Source of the DNA: CAVTWH01 sp963794685
GTDB taxonomy: Bacteria; Actinomycetota; Actinomycetes; Mycobacteriales; Micromonosporaceae
Assembly (NCBI GenBank): GCA_963794685.1
Contig: CAWCFK010000010.1
Coordinates: forward strand, 248,001-312,000
Direction of reading: 5' to 3'
Length of the DNA stretch: 64,000 nucleotides
Shown here: piece by piece, positions 29,582-38,270 of the stretch
How positions within the stretch are numbered: the first letter of the stretch is position 1
Layout of the letters: each line of letters starts with the position of its first letter
Position numbers and translations under genes: made by a program
Notes under the pieces: generated by a model
Seen by the model: the letters and a program-made list of their open reading frames with translations, nothing else
Database searches by the model: none
What the model was told of the DNA's origin: nothing

Positions 29582-30578
29582 ATGGTGCGCGAGCGGTTGC
29601 GGGCGGACTGTGCGCGGTGCGCGGGGTTGTGCTGCGTGGCGCCGGGCTTCACCGCGTCCAGCGACTTCGCGATCACCAAGCCGGCCGGGCGCCCCTGCCC
29701 GAACCTGCGACCCGACTTCCGCTGCGGCATCCACGCCCGGCTGCGGGAACGCGGCTTTTCCGGGTGTACGACCTTCGACTGCTTCGGTGCCGGCCAGCAG
29801 GTCACCCAGGTCACCTTCGGCGGCCGAGACTGGCGCACCCATCCGGAGCAGGCCTCCGCGATGTACGCCGCCTTCGACGCCATGCGCCACCTGCACGAAC
29901 TGCTCTGGTACCTGACCGAGGCAGCCGACCGCGAACCGCTGACCCGACCCCGCGCGCAACTCACGGCGTTACTCCACGACGTCGAGGCGCTGACCCGCGC
30001 AACACCCGAGGTTCTCAAGTCAGCCGATCTCCCGGCCCTGCACAAGCGGGCCACCGACCTGCTGCGCGCCACCAGCCTCCGGATCCGCTCGGCAACCAGC
30101 GCTCCGGCCCGCAGGCCAGGCAGCGCCCCGGGCAGTGGGCAAGGTAGCGCCCGGCCGGGTGATTGGCCAGGTAGCGCACGGCCCGACGGCAGGCCAGGTA
30201 GCGCACGGCCGGACGGTGGGCCAGGTAGCGCACGGCCGGGCGGCGAGCCGGGTGGCGCACGGCCGGGCGTTGATCGGGCCGGCGCTGATCTCGTCGGGGC
30301 TCGACCTGCGCCGAACTGACCTGCGCCGGGCGAGCCTGCGCGGCGCCTACCTGATCGGCGCGGACCTGCGCGGCGTGGACCTGACCCTGGCCGACCTGAC
30401 CGGAGCCGACCTACGCGGTGCCCGACTCGCCGGCGCCGACCTGGGCGGCAGCCTCTTCGTCACCCAACCCCAGCTCGACGCCGCCCTCGGCGACACCGCC
30501 ACCCGGCTCCCGCCGGACCTGACCCGCCCCGACCACTGGCCCCCGACCACCCCGCCGCGCCACCCGGCCCGGACCTGA
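29582..30578 (+). CDS. pentapeptide-repeat protein with Cys-rich N-terminal domain (frameshifted)
   Basis: The N-terminal domain is cysteine-rich: CARCAGLCCVAPGF, CPNLRPDFRCGIH and GCTTFDCFGAGQ, probably binding a metal or cluster. A helical middle follows. The C-terminal part is a right-handed beta-helix of A(D/N)LXX pentapeptides (GADLVGAR, then ASLRGAYLIGADLRGVDLTLADLTGADLRGARLAGADLGG) and a final TQPQLDAALGD. The last part lies in another frame because of one extra C near 30304. Between the domains a 27-bp tandem repeat encodes PGSARPDG-like units. This domain pairing is a recognised actinobacterial family of unknown role. GAGGAGG lies just before the start (ATG 29582 or GTG 29585). Confidence 0.78.
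30137..30262. repeat. 27-bp tandem repeat inside the pentapeptide-protein gene
   Basis: GGCCAGGTAGCGCACGGCC with an 8-base variable tail is repeated about four to five times. It is in frame with the coding strand, giving RPGSARPDG-type units. Copies diverge toward the 3' end. Confidence 0.8.
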
Positions 30579-30660
30579 CCCGGACCTGACCGCAACCAAC
30601 GCACCGCGCAAATCGCCCACAGCACCCGTTCTCGGTCGCCCTTCGCGGGTTGTTGCGCGC

Positions 30661-30720
30661 GCAAGTGGGCGGTTGTCGGGCCCGGGGACCCCCTCCCGAC
30701 AACGCCTACCGCCCACTTGC
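30661..30720. repeat. intergenic stem-loop repeat, copy 2
   Basis: GCAAGTGGGCGG plus TTGTCGGG (30661-30680) pairs with CCCGACAA (30695-30702) and CCGCCCACTTGC (30709-30720), leaving a 6-base bulge on the right arm. The left arm is identical to that of copy 1 at 14627-14646. It separates the pentapeptide gene from the convergent LtrA gene and would work as a bidirectional terminator. A diverged half-copy is visible near 29481-29503. Confidence 0.7.
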
Positions 30721-30797
30721 CCGCAAGGCTCAAGCCTCCCGGCGAGTCGGGGGGCGGCGAGTCGGGGGGCGAGCGGCCGGGGGTGGGCGTTGGTGGG

Positions 30798-31952
30798 TCA
30801 GCGTTGGGAGGGGCCGGTGCTCCAGCGGCCGGTGGTGTGGAGCAGGCGGGTGCCCTCGACGGAGAGCAGGACGATCAGGACGACCACAATGGCGAGGAGT
30901 TGGCCGGCGGCGACCACCAGGCCAAGTGGTACCGAGGCGAGCGCACAGGCCAGGCAGGCGAGCCGGTACCAGGGCCGGCCGAGTCGCAGTACCCGGCGGA
31001 AGTACAGGTCGCCGGCGAAGTACAGGGCTACGCCGCCGCCGATGGCGAGTGCCTGGGCCAGGGAGACGTGCCCGTACGCGTGGCCGAGCGCCTTCTTCAC
31101 CCCGGCGGCGATCAGCACGATGCCGGCGAGGATCAGGTAGTGGGCGTACCCGTAGGCGTGGATCGCCGCGCGGGCCCGGGCGAGTGGGTCGGCGATGCCG
31201 CCCAGGGCGTGCTCGGCGTTCTCGTCGTCGCCGCCGAAGTACGCGTACCAGAGGTAGTAGGACAGCACCAGGCCGAGGACGGCGACGGCGAGCAGGCCGG
31301 GGGTGAGGTGGTCGCCGACCCCGACGCCGATGGCGACCACGGATTCGCCGAGTGCCACGATGACCACGAGTCCGTGCCGTTCGACAAAGTGCCGGGCGGA
31401 GATGGTGAAGCCGCCGAGCGGGTTGAGGTACGGCGAGGCGATCTGCAGTAGCAGCGCCGCCAGCCAGAGCCCGAAGCGCCAGTGCTCGGGGGCGAACCCG
31501 CCGGCCAGCACGAGAGCGGCGCTGCCCAGGTTGAGCAGCCCGAGTACCCGCATGGCGCGCAGCACCCCGGGCCCGCCGGTGGCCAGGAACAGCCCGGTGT
31601 GCACCGCGTTGACCACGAAGTACCCGATGCCGAAGGCCCAGCCGAGCTGTCCGAAGGCGTCCGGGATGGCCAGCGAGATGGTCAGGAACCCGGCCATGCC
31701 GGCGAGCAGCAGGCCCCGGCGCAGCGAGCTGTTCGGGGCCACCGCGTTGGTCAGCCAGGCGTATCCGCTGTACATCCACCAGATGACGCCGAGCATCACC
31801 AGCATCCGGGCCAGCCCCGACCAGCGCAGGTCGGCGGCGACCGCGGTGGTGAGCTGGGTGATGGTGAAGACGAAGACCAGGTCGAAGAAGAGTTCCAGGG
31901 TGGAGACCCGCAGCGCCCCCTCGGCCGGCGGCGACGCGGCCGGCTCGCTCAC
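30798..31952 (-). CDS. low-temperature-requirement protein A (LtrA) family membrane protein
   Basis: This multi-pass membrane protein of about 384 residues begins STLELFFDLVFVFTITQLTTAVAADL, the LtrA family signature (ELFFDLVFVFA). It has about ten to eleven hydrophobic segments, a central FVERHGLVVIVALGESVVAIGVG and YLWYAYFGGDDENAEHAL. The biochemical role of the family is unknown; it was named from a Listeria cold-growth mutant. GTG 31952 overlaps the stop codon of the DUF3291 gene by 4 bp (GTGA), so the two are translated in a coupled way. Confidence 0.9.
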   Translation of the reverse strand: MSEPAASPPAEGALRVSTLELFFDLVFVFTITQLTTAVAADLRWSGLARMLVMLGVIWWMYSGYAWLTNAVAPNSSLRRGLLLAGMAGFLTISLAIPDAFGQLGWAFGIGYFVVNAVHTGLFLATGGPGVLRAMRVLGLLNLGSAALVLAGGFAPEHWRFGLWLAALLLQIASPYLNPLGGFTISARHFVERHGLVVIVALGESVVAIGVGVGDHLTPGLLAVAVLGLVLSYYLWYAYFGGDDENAEHALGGIADPLARARAAIHAYGYAHYLILAGIVLIAAGVKKALGHAYGHVSLAQALAIGGGVALYFAGDLYFRRVLRLGRPWYRLACLACALASVPLGLVVAAGQLLAIVVVLIVLLSVEGTRLLHTTGRWSTGPSQR

Positions 31953-32416
31953 GGTTGGACCGCGACCGTGCCAGGCACCGGGTACGGGTCGCGGAAGGTG
32001 AACGCCTGCGGGCTGGAGCCCTTGGCGCGTAACAGCTCCAGCCGCTCGACGGCTTCCGCGACGGTCGGCTGGTGGCCGATCGGCACCCACCACAGCACCG
32101 TGTAGGCCTCGCCCAGCTGCTCGAACCACTCCCGCCGCCGGCGCAGGTAGGTGACGTGCAGGGTATCGAAGACATACCGGCGCAGGGCTTCCAGCGACTC
32201 CCAGACCGACGCGTTCACGATGATCATGTCGTCGTCGTAGGGCCGGAAGGTGGTGGCGTCCGCGCCGTCCGGGGTGATCAGCCGCCAGACGAAGCCGGGT
32301 GACTCCTCGGCGAGGGCGTTGATCTCGGGCAGCGCGGCCACGAAGTCGGCCAGCTGCGGGGAGTCCAGTGGGGCGCGTATCCGGCCGATATTGAGCTGTG
32401 CCAGGTGATGTGTCAC
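31949..32416 (-). CDS. DUF3291 domain protein
   Basis: This 155-residue protein of the DUF3291 family (dimeric alpha-beta barrel, related to antibiotic-biosynthesis monooxygenases) has HLAQLNIGRIRAPLDSPQLADFVAALPEINALAEESPGFVWRL, DMIIVNASVWESLEALRRYVFDT and REWFEQLGEAYTVLWWVPIGHQPTVAEAVERLE. Catalysis is unproven. GTG 32416 follows TAACAT after 8 bp (TAACATCGGTATCC), so the transcript is probably leaderless. It forms an operon with the LtrA gene. Confidence 0.85.
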   Translation of the reverse strand: MTHHLAQLNIGRIRAPLDSPQLADFVAALPEINALAEESPGFVWRLITPDGADATTFRPYDDDMIIVNASVWESLEALRRYVFDTLHVTYLRRRREWFEQLGEAYTVLWWVPIGHQPTVAEAVERLELLRAKGSSPQAFTFRDPYPVPGTVAVQP

Positions 32417-32534
32417 GGATACCGATGTTACTGAGCGCAGCGTGGCACCGATGCCCGCGGCGTTACGCGCAGAGCGTGAGTAGGGTGGGATTTCCGCGCC
32501 CTCCCCGCGACCGTCCGCCCCCACCGGAGCCCCC

Positions 32535-33377
32535 ATGTCCGTCCCCCGCCGTGTCCCCGTCCGCCCGCACAGCCGCCACCGGCGGGCTGCCGTAGCGGCA
32601 TCAGCGCTGGTCGCGCTGCTGCTGGCCGGCTGCGGGCCGGGCGATCCGGTGGCCGCGCCGCACCCGACACCGGCCGCGTCGAGTGCAAGTCCGAGCCCGA
32701 GCCCCACGCCGAGCCCGACGATCGCGGTGGTGCCGCAGGGCCCGACCGTGCCGGGGGGTAGCCCGGACGGGCCGGCGCACTCGTTGCGCAAGACCGGCAC
32801 CGACGCGGTGACGCTCACCTTCGACGACGGCCCGGATCCGGTGACCACGCCGAAGCTGTTGGCGCTGCTGCGCCAGTATCACGTGCACGCGACGTTCTGC
32901 GTGGTCGGCTCCCGGGCGCGGGACTACCCGGACCTGATCCGGGCGATCGTGGCCGACGGGCACACCCTGTGTAACCACTCCTGGCAGCACCTGCAGGATC
33001 TGGCCAAGCGCCCGCACGACTACCAGGTCTGGGATGTGTCGCAGACCAACAAGGCGATCCAGGCGGCGGTGCCCGGGGTGCAGATCCACTTCATGCGGGC
33101 GCCCGGCGGCGCGTTCACGGCGGGGCTGTGCACGCTGGTCGAGTCGCAGCAGATGAAGCCGCTCTACTGGAGTGTGGATCCGCGCGACTGGGACCACGCC
33201 ACCTACGGCACCGGCCCGAAGATGGTCAACCACGTGATCTCGGCGGTGCAGCAGCAGACCCATCCGGGTGCGGTGATCCTCTCCCACGATCGCAAGGAGC
33301 ACCCGGACACCATCACCGCGTACCAGACCCTGCTGCCCTGGCTGCTCGCCCGCTACCAGCTCGTCCCGCTGTACTAA
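32535..33377 (+). CDS. lipoprotein polysaccharide deacetylase (NodB domain)
   Basis: The signal peptide has a lipobox LALLLAGCG (cleavage before Cys, residue about 36). A Ser/Pro/Thr-rich spacer (SSASPSPSPTPSPTI) follows, then a NodB homology domain: VTLTFDDGPDPVTTPKLLALL (motif 1, metal Asp), NHSWQHLQDLA (motif 2, H-S-X-X-H like), MRAPGGAF, WSVDPRDWDH and GAVILSHDRKE. It would remove N-acetyl groups from peptidoglycan or another surface polymer outside the membrane. TAGGGT near 32482 is a likely -10. It converges on ftsK with a 9-bp gap. Confidence 0.91.
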   Translation: MSVPRRVPVRPHSRHRRAAVAASALVALLLAGCGPGDPVAAPHPTPAASSASPSPSPTPSPTIAVVPQGPTVPGGSPDGPAHSLRKTGTDAVTLTFDDGPDPVTTPKLLALLRQYHVHATFCVVGSRARDYPDLIRAIVADGHTLCNHSWQHLQDLAKRPHDYQVWDVSQTNKAIQAAVPGVQIHFMRAPGGAFTAGLCTLVESQQMKPLYWSVDPRDWDHATYGTGPKMVNHVISAVQQQTHPGAVILSHDRKEHPDTITAYQTLLPWLLARYQLVPLY

Positions 33378-33386
33378 CGGGGCGGG

Positions 33387-35960
33387 TCAGGATTCGACCC
33401 GCAGCTCGGTCAGCACCGAGTCCAGTTCGTCCGGCTTGATCAGCACGTCGCGGGCCTTGGACCCCTCGGACGGCCCGACGATGCCCCGGGTCTCCATCAG
33501 GTCCATCAGCCGGCCGGCCTTGGCGAAGCCGACCCGTAGCTTGCGCTGCAGCATCGAGGTGGAACCGAACTGCGAGCTGACCACCAGCTCGATCGCCTGG
33601 GTGAGCAGGTCCAGGTCGTCGCCGATGTCCTCGTCGATCTTCTTCTTCTCCTGCACCGGGGTCAGCACGTCCGGCCGGAACTCCGGCTCCCGCTGGTCCT
33701 TGCAGAACTTGACGACCGCGGCGATCTCCGCCTCGGTGACCCAGGCGCCCTGGATGCGGACCGGCTTGGACGCGCCCATCGGCAGGAACAGCGCGTCGCC
33801 CCGGCCGATCAACTTCTCCGCGCCGGGCTGGTCGAGGATGACCCGCGAGTCGGCCAGCGAGGAGGTGGCGAACGCCAGCCGGGACGGCACGTTGGCCTTG
33901 ATCAGGCCGGTCACCACGTCGACGCTGGGCCGTTGGGTGGCCAGCACCAGGTGGATGCCGGCGGCGCGGGCCAGCTGGGTGATCCGGACCACCGCGTCTT
34001 CGACGTCGCGGGGCGCCACCATCATCAGGTCGGCCAGCTCGTCGACGACCACCAACAGATAGGGGTACGGGCGGATCACCCGCTCGCTGCCCGGCGGTGG
34101 CTTGATCTGCCCGGCCCGGACCTTCTTGTTGTACTCGTCGATGTGCCGAACCCCGGCGGCGGCCAGGTCGTCGTAGCGCATGTCCATTTCGCGGACCACC
34201 CAGTCGAGGGCGTCGGCCGCCTTCTTCGGGTTGGTGACGATCGGCGTGACCAGGTGCGGGATGCCCTCGTACCCGGTCAGCTCCACCCGCTTCGGGTCCA
34301 CCAGCAGCAACCGCACCTCGTCCGGGGTGGCCCGGGTGAGCAGCGACACCAGCAGCGTGTTCAGGCAGGAGGACTTGCCCGCGCCGGTGGCCCCGGCGAT
34401 CAGGATGTGCGGCATCTTGGCGAGGTTGGCGACGACGTACCCGCCTTCGATGTCCTTGCCGAGCGCCACGGTGAGCGGGTGCTGGTCGCTGGCGGCGACC
34501 CGGGAGCGCAGCACGTCGCCGAGGGCCACATTTTCCCGGTCGGTGTTGGGCACCTCGATGCCGACCGCGCTCTTGCCCGGGATCGGGCTGATGATCCGCA
34601 CGTCCGGCGACTTCACCGAGTAGGCGATGTTGCGGGAGAGCTGGGTGATCCGCTCCACCTTCACGGCCGGGCCCAACTCGACCTCGTACCGGGTGACCGT
34701 CGGCCCGCGGGTGAAGTTGGTGACCGCGGCGTCCACGTCGAACTGCTCGAAGACGAGCTGCAGGGCGGCGATCACGTCGTCGTTGGCCCGGCTGCGGGCG
34801 CGCGGCGCGGAACCGGTGCCCAGCAGGTCCGGTGGCGGCAGTTGGTAGGAGGCGTCGGTGAGGGCGAGCTGTTCGGCCCGGGTAGGCAGCGGCGAGTGCT
34901 CGGGCGGCGTCTTCTTGCGGGCCCGACCGGCCCGGGTCAGCGCCAGCGTCTCCCGCGCCAGCTCGGTCAGTTCCGGGTCAGCTGTGCCGGCCGGCAACGC
35001 GGGCGTGGCGGCGAACGTCGGTAGTGGCTCGGCACCCGATTCGGGGTCGTCGAAGAGGATGCCCTGCCGGCGGCGGGACGGGCGGCGGCGGGCCGGCTCG
35101 GGCTCCGGCTCCTCCTCGGCGTCCAGGTCGGCGGCGAACTCGTCGTCGTCCTCGCCCTCGTAGTAGGTGCGCGCGCCGCGACCGAGAGCCAGGTCGCGCA
35201 GTTGCAGCAGCCGGGCCGGGATCCGGTTGATCGGCGTCGCGGTCACCACCAGCAGGCCGAACAGGGCCAGCAGCACCAGCAGGGGTACCGCTACCCAGGC
35301 AGTGACCGCGCGGGCGAGCAGCCCACCACCGGCCCGGCCGAGCACCCCACCGGCGTGCTGCATCGGGGTGAAGTCGGTGGGCCGGCCCTTGCCCAGGTGC
35401 AGCAGGCCGGCCGAGCCGAGGAACAGCGAGGTCCAGCCGACCCAGCCCCGACCGCGCTGTGGCTCCTCCAGCTGCGGGCGCATCAGCCGGAACGCGCCGT
35501 AGAGCAGCAGCGCGGGTAGCGCCACCGCGATCGCGCCGAGGAAGGTACGGGTGACGAAGTCGACGTACTCGCCCGCCGGCCCGCCCTGGTGGAACCAGAC
35601 AGCAACGGCGGTGAGCAGGGCGAACGCCACGACCAGCAGGCCCGCGCCGTCGCGACGGTGCTCCGGGTCCAGCTCCCGGGCGTCGGCGGCGGTGCGGCCG
35701 ATCGCCCGGACCAGCCAGCCGATGCCGTGTGCCAGCCCCATCCAGAGCAGCACCAGCAGCCGGCCGACCACGTCCAGCGGGCTGGGGAACCGGTCCCGGC
35801 GGCGGGTACGGCTGCGCGGGCGGCGGGCGGGCGTGATCCGGCGATTCGAGCCGCGTGCGGTGCTGCCCCGGGTCGAAGTGGCGGACGAGGTCGTACGCCG
35901 GGTGCCGCGCGTGCTGGACGCGCTCCGGCCCCGGCCCGTTTGAGAGGTACGGCCCGCCAC
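33387..35960 (-). CDS. ftsK: FtsK/SpoIIIE DNA translocase
   Basis: This 857-residue DNA motor is used in chromosome segregation at division. The N-terminus is strongly basic (about 1-60), four membrane helices follow (about 65-265), then an acidic/Pro-rich linker. The motor has Walker A AGATGAGKSSCLN (about 520) and Walker B YLLVVVDELADLMMV (about 640), and ATQRPSVDVVTG follows. The last 65 residues are the gamma winged helix that reads KOPS (SSQFGSTSMLQRKLRVGFAKAGRLMDLME). GTG 35960 lies 6 bp from TAACGT (35967-35972, minus strand), a leaderless promoter. Confidence 0.95.
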   Translation of the reverse strand: MAGRTSQTGRGRSASSTRGTRRTTSSATSTRGSTARGSNRRITPARRPRSRTRRRDRFPSPLDVVGRLLVLLWMGLAHGIGWLVRAIGRTAADARELDPEHRRDGAGLLVVAFALLTAVAVWFHQGGPAGEYVDFVTRTFLGAIAVALPALLLYGAFRLMRPQLEEPQRGRGWVGWTSLFLGSAGLLHLGKGRPTDFTPMQHAGGVLGRAGGGLLARAVTAWVAVPLLVLLALFGLLVVTATPINRIPARLLQLRDLALGRGARTYYEGEDDDEFAADLDAEEEPEPEPARRRPSRRRQGILFDDPESGAEPLPTFAATPALPAGTADPELTELARETLALTRAGRARKKTPPEHSPLPTRAEQLALTDASYQLPPPDLLGTGSAPRARSRANDDVIAALQLVFEQFDVDAAVTNFTRGPTVTRYEVELGPAVKVERITQLSRNIAYSVKSPDVRIISPIPGKSAVGIEVPNTDRENVALGDVLRSRVAASDQHPLTVALGKDIEGGYVVANLAKMPHILIAGATGAGKSSCLNTLLVSLLTRATPDEVRLLLVDPKRVELTGYEGIPHLVTPIVTNPKKAADALDWVVREMDMRYDDLAAAGVRHIDEYNKKVRAGQIKPPPGSERVIRPYPYLLVVVDELADLMMVAPRDVEDAVVRITQLARAAGIHLVLATQRPSVDVVTGLIKANVPSRLAFATSSLADSRVILDQPGAEKLIGRGDALFLPMGASKPVRIQGAWVTEAEIAAVVKFCKDQREPEFRPDVLTPVQEKKKIDEDIGDDLDLLTQAIELVVSSQFGSTSMLQRKLRVGFAKAGRLMDLMETRGIVGPSEGSKARDVLIKPDELDSVLTELRVES

Positions 35961-36143
35961 GGTTTCACGTTATCGGGACACCCGCCACACACCCGGACGG
36001 CGCGCCGGGCCGGGCGTGCCCGTGCGCCCGCGCGCGGGTTTCCCCGGCGCCCGTAGTGATCGGGGACCGGGAGGGGGTACCCCCGGGTGGTTTTGCCGGT
36101 GAACCGACTCCCGTGCCGCGCGCCGGATGCTGGACTGACGGCC

Positions 36144-37025
36144 ATGCGGGCGCTGCTGGCACGGGTGATCGGGTGGGTGAACGCCACCTTCGAGCCGCTG
36201 ATCGTGCGGCTGGTGCAGGTCAGCCTGGTGCAGAGTGCGGTGGTCCTCGCGGCACAGACGTTCATGGCCCTGTTTCCGCTGCTCATCGCCGTGATCGCAG
36301 TGGTACCGCCGGTGATCGGCGGGGAGGTCGCGGACACCCTTCGTGACCGGCTGGGGGTCAGTGGCGACAGCGCGGGCAGCGTCCGTGATCTCGTCGGTTC
36401 GCGCTCGCAGCGCAGCAACGCGATCACCTTCTTCGGGGTGATCCTGGTGCTGGCGTCGGCGACCAGCTTCACCCGGGCGCTGCAACGGGTCTACGAGGCC
36501 GCCTGGCAGCTGCCCAAGTTGGGGTTGAAGGGCAGCCTGCGTGGGCTGGTCTGGCTGGTGGGCGTGCTGGTCTACTTCGGACTGGTGGCGGTCGCGGTGA
36601 AGATCACCACCGGGGCCGGGGCGGCCGCTTCCCCGCTGCGCTGGATCTTCACGGTGGTCAGCACCCTGGTGGTCTGGTGGTGGACGCCGTGGCTGCTGCT
36701 CGGCGGCCGGGTCCGCGGGCGGGCGCTGCTGCCCGGCGCGGTGCTGACCGGGGTGGCGCTGCTGATCCTCGGCCGGATCTCCGATATCTACCTGCCGCGC
36801 GCGATCCGCAGCCAGGAGAGCCGCTACGGGGCCATCGGCACCGTCTTCGCCATCGAGTCCTGGCTGGTGGTGCTCGCCGGGGGGATCGTGGCGGCGGCGG
36901 TGGTTGGCGCGGTGGCGGCGCAGTACCGGGGGCCGGTGGGTCGGTGGATCCGGGGCACCGACGACCCGGACGGCTGGCGCCGCGACCGCCCGCCCCGGCG
37001 GCGGCGCCGGCCGGTCAGGGGGTGA
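36144..37025 (+). CDS. YihY/virulence factor BrkB-family membrane protein
   Basis: This inner-membrane protein of about 293 residues has six helices. The YihY pattern is SLVQSAVVLAAQTFMALFPLLIAVIAVVPP, RSNAITFFGVILVLASATSFTRALQRVYEAAW, a long hydrophobic stretch with VVWWWTPWLLLGGRV, and YGAIGTVFAIESWLVVLAGGIVAAAVVGAV. The C-terminus is Arg-rich (RRDRPPRRRRRPV). Function in the family is unsettled. ATG 36144 is chosen; an upstream GTG at 36087 would add 19 residues without a hydrophobic segment. Its 3' end overlaps the convergent neighbour by 11 bp. Confidence 0.86.
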   Translation: MRALLARVIGWVNATFEPLIVRLVQVSLVQSAVVLAAQTFMALFPLLIAVIAVVPPVIGGEVADTLRDRLGVSGDSAGSVRDLVGSRSQRSNAITFFGVILVLASATSFTRALQRVYEAAWQLPKLGLKGSLRGLVWLVGVLVYFGLVAVAVKITTGAGAAASPLRWIFTVVSTLVVWWWTPWLLLGGRVRGRALLPGAVLTGVALLILGRISDIYLPRAIRSQESRYGAIGTVFAIESWLVVLAGGIVAAAVVGAVAAQYRGPVGRWIRGTDDPDGWRRDRPPRRRRRPVRG

Positions 37026-37569
37026 GGCAGACGCGCCAGTCGTCCTGCTCATTGATCAGATTCAGCACACTCGCAACGGACGTGCCGGACTCCAGGGTGA
37101 TGGTCGAGGTGACCGTGCCGGTCTTGACGCCGTTGATGTTGGAGACGTTGGTGCCGTTGATGTGGTACGAGCTGATCTTCGGTGTCTCCGCGGCGTACTC
37201 GTCGAAGGTGAGCGTCGACCGGTTGCGCGAGCAGAGCTGGTCGTAGGCGCCGTTCAGATCGCCCGCCTTCACGGCGTCCAGGTACTCCACGGCCGCCCCG
37301 CGCACCGCACCGACCGCGCCACGGACCTTGTCGACGCCCCAGAACGCCGCGCCGATGCCACCGGCGCAGCACAGCACGACGACGATGCCCAGGACGATGA
37401 AGAGCGTCTTGTAGCTGCGCTTGGGCTTCGGCGGCTGCTGGGGCGGGAAGTACTGGGCCGGGTACTGCCCGGGTGGCGGCGGCGGGTACTGACCGGGGTT
37501 CTGCGGCGGGTACTGACCGGGGTTCTGCGGCGGGTACTGACCGGGGTTCTGCGGCGGGTACTGGGACAT
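37015..37569 (-). CDS. Pro/Gln-rich single-pass protein with NTF2-like (DUF4878-type) outer domain
   Basis: The N-terminus is a cytoplasmic PPQNPGQY repeat region (residues 1-50). A basic stop (KPKRSYK) and one membrane helix LFIVLGIVVVLCCAGGIGAAF follow. The extracellular domain is YLDAVKAGDLNGAYDQLCSRNRSTLTFDEYAAET to EQDDWRVCLTP, which fits the NTF2-like DUF4878 pattern with two cysteines that may pair. Its outer domain is paralogous to the protein at 39514-40010. The repeat unit NPGQYPPQ comes from 24-bp direct repeats. Function unknown. Confidence 0.75.
   Translation of the reverse strand: MSQYPPQNPGQYPPQNPGQYPPQNPGQYPPPPPGQYPAQYFPPQQPPKPKRSYKTLFIVLGIVVVLCCAGGIGAAFWGVDKVRGAVGAVRGAAVEYLDAVKAGDLNGAYDQLCSRNRSTLTFDEYAAETPKISSYHINGTNVSNINGVKTGTVTSTITLESGTSVASVLNLINEQDDWRVCLTP
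37486..37562. repeat. 24-bp tandem repeat (NPGQYPPQ coding)
   Basis: CGGCGGGTACTGACCGGGGT with a four-base tail is repeated three times without change, at the 5' end of the single-pass protein gene. The 24-bp unit keeps the reading frame, so copy number can change freely. Confidence 0.88.
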
Positions 37570-37616
37570 GACCGCACTGTAGGGCCGGCCGGCAAGGTCC
37601 GATATCGGCCGACGGG

Positions 37617-38198
37617 CTAGCCGGGTGGGGTCGTCACGGCGGCGGCGACGAAGCGCAATGCGGCGGTGAGATCGTCGGCGGACGGCGCGTGCTCCGGGTC
37701 GATGAGCCACTGCACGAGTACCCCGCTGAGCAGCGCCTGGTGCAGTGAACCGACCGAGCGGGTCACCGGGTCGGCCGGGTCCAGTCCGTGGATGAGCTGC
37801 GCCCAGCCCAGCCGGCCGCTGTCCAGCCCGGCGGCGACGGCGGCCCGCACCTGCGGTACCCGCTCGCCAACGGTGAAGATGTCGAAGGTGGCCCGCCACA
37901 CCTCGCGGTCCTCGTCGAAGGTGTCGAGCACAGTCTTCCAGAACGCGTGGAACCGTTGCAGGGCATCGGCTTCCGGGTCGACGGCGGCAGCCACGGTGGC
38001 GGCCAACCGGGTACCGAACTCCTTGATGGCCGCCATCACGGCGGCATTCAGCAGGTTCTCGGTGGAGCCGTAGTGGTAGCCGATGGAGCCCAGGTTGGTG
38101 CCGGAGGCGGCCACGATGTCGCGGGCCGTCGTCCGCGCGTACCCCTTCTCGCGCAGGCACAGCACCGCGCCGGCGAGCAGGTCTTCCCGGTGTCCCAT
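37617..38198 (-). CDS. TetR-family transcriptional regulator
   Basis: This repressor has 193 residues. The N-terminal helix-turn-helix (EDLLAGAVLCLREKGYARTTARDIVAASGTNLGSIGYHYGSTENLLNAAV, residues 5-55) is canonical TetR. The rest is the helical ligand domain. It is divergent from an FAD monooxygenase gene, with 72 bp between that hold several TATAC/GTATA palindromes, so it very probably represses that enzyme and itself. Confidence 0.92.
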   Translation of the reverse strand: MGHREDLLAGAVLCLREKGYARTTARDIVAASGTNLGSIGYHYGSTENLLNAAVMAAIKEFGTRLAATVAAAVDPEADALQRFHAFWKTVLDTFDEDREVWRATFDIFTVGERVPQVRAAVAAGLDSGRLGWAQLIHGLDPADPVTRSVGSLHQALLSGVLVQWLIDPEHAPSADDLTAALRFVAAAVTTPPG

Positions 38199-38217
38199 GC
38201 GGTCATCCTAACGCACC

Positions 38218-38262
38218 TCTTATACACCCGTCCTATACAAGCGTATAAGACGTCTGTATAGT
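38218..38262. promoter_or_regulatory. TetR operator region with nested TATAC/GTATA palindromes
   Basis: TCTTATAC (38218-38225) and GTATAAGA (38243-38250) form an 8-bp inverted repeat, while TATAC (38234-38238) and GTATA (38243-38247) form a tighter one with a 4-bp spacer. TATAGT (38257-38262) is an ideal -10 placed 8 bp ahead of the monooxygenase ATG, so the mRNA is leaderless and repressor binding would block it. Confidence 0.68.
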
Positions 38263-38270
38263 CGGCCGGC

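Noticed and set aside
30137..30262. 27-bp repeats as a CRISPR or phage attachment array
   Set aside because: There are no spacers, and the units are in frame with the pentapeptide-protein gene.
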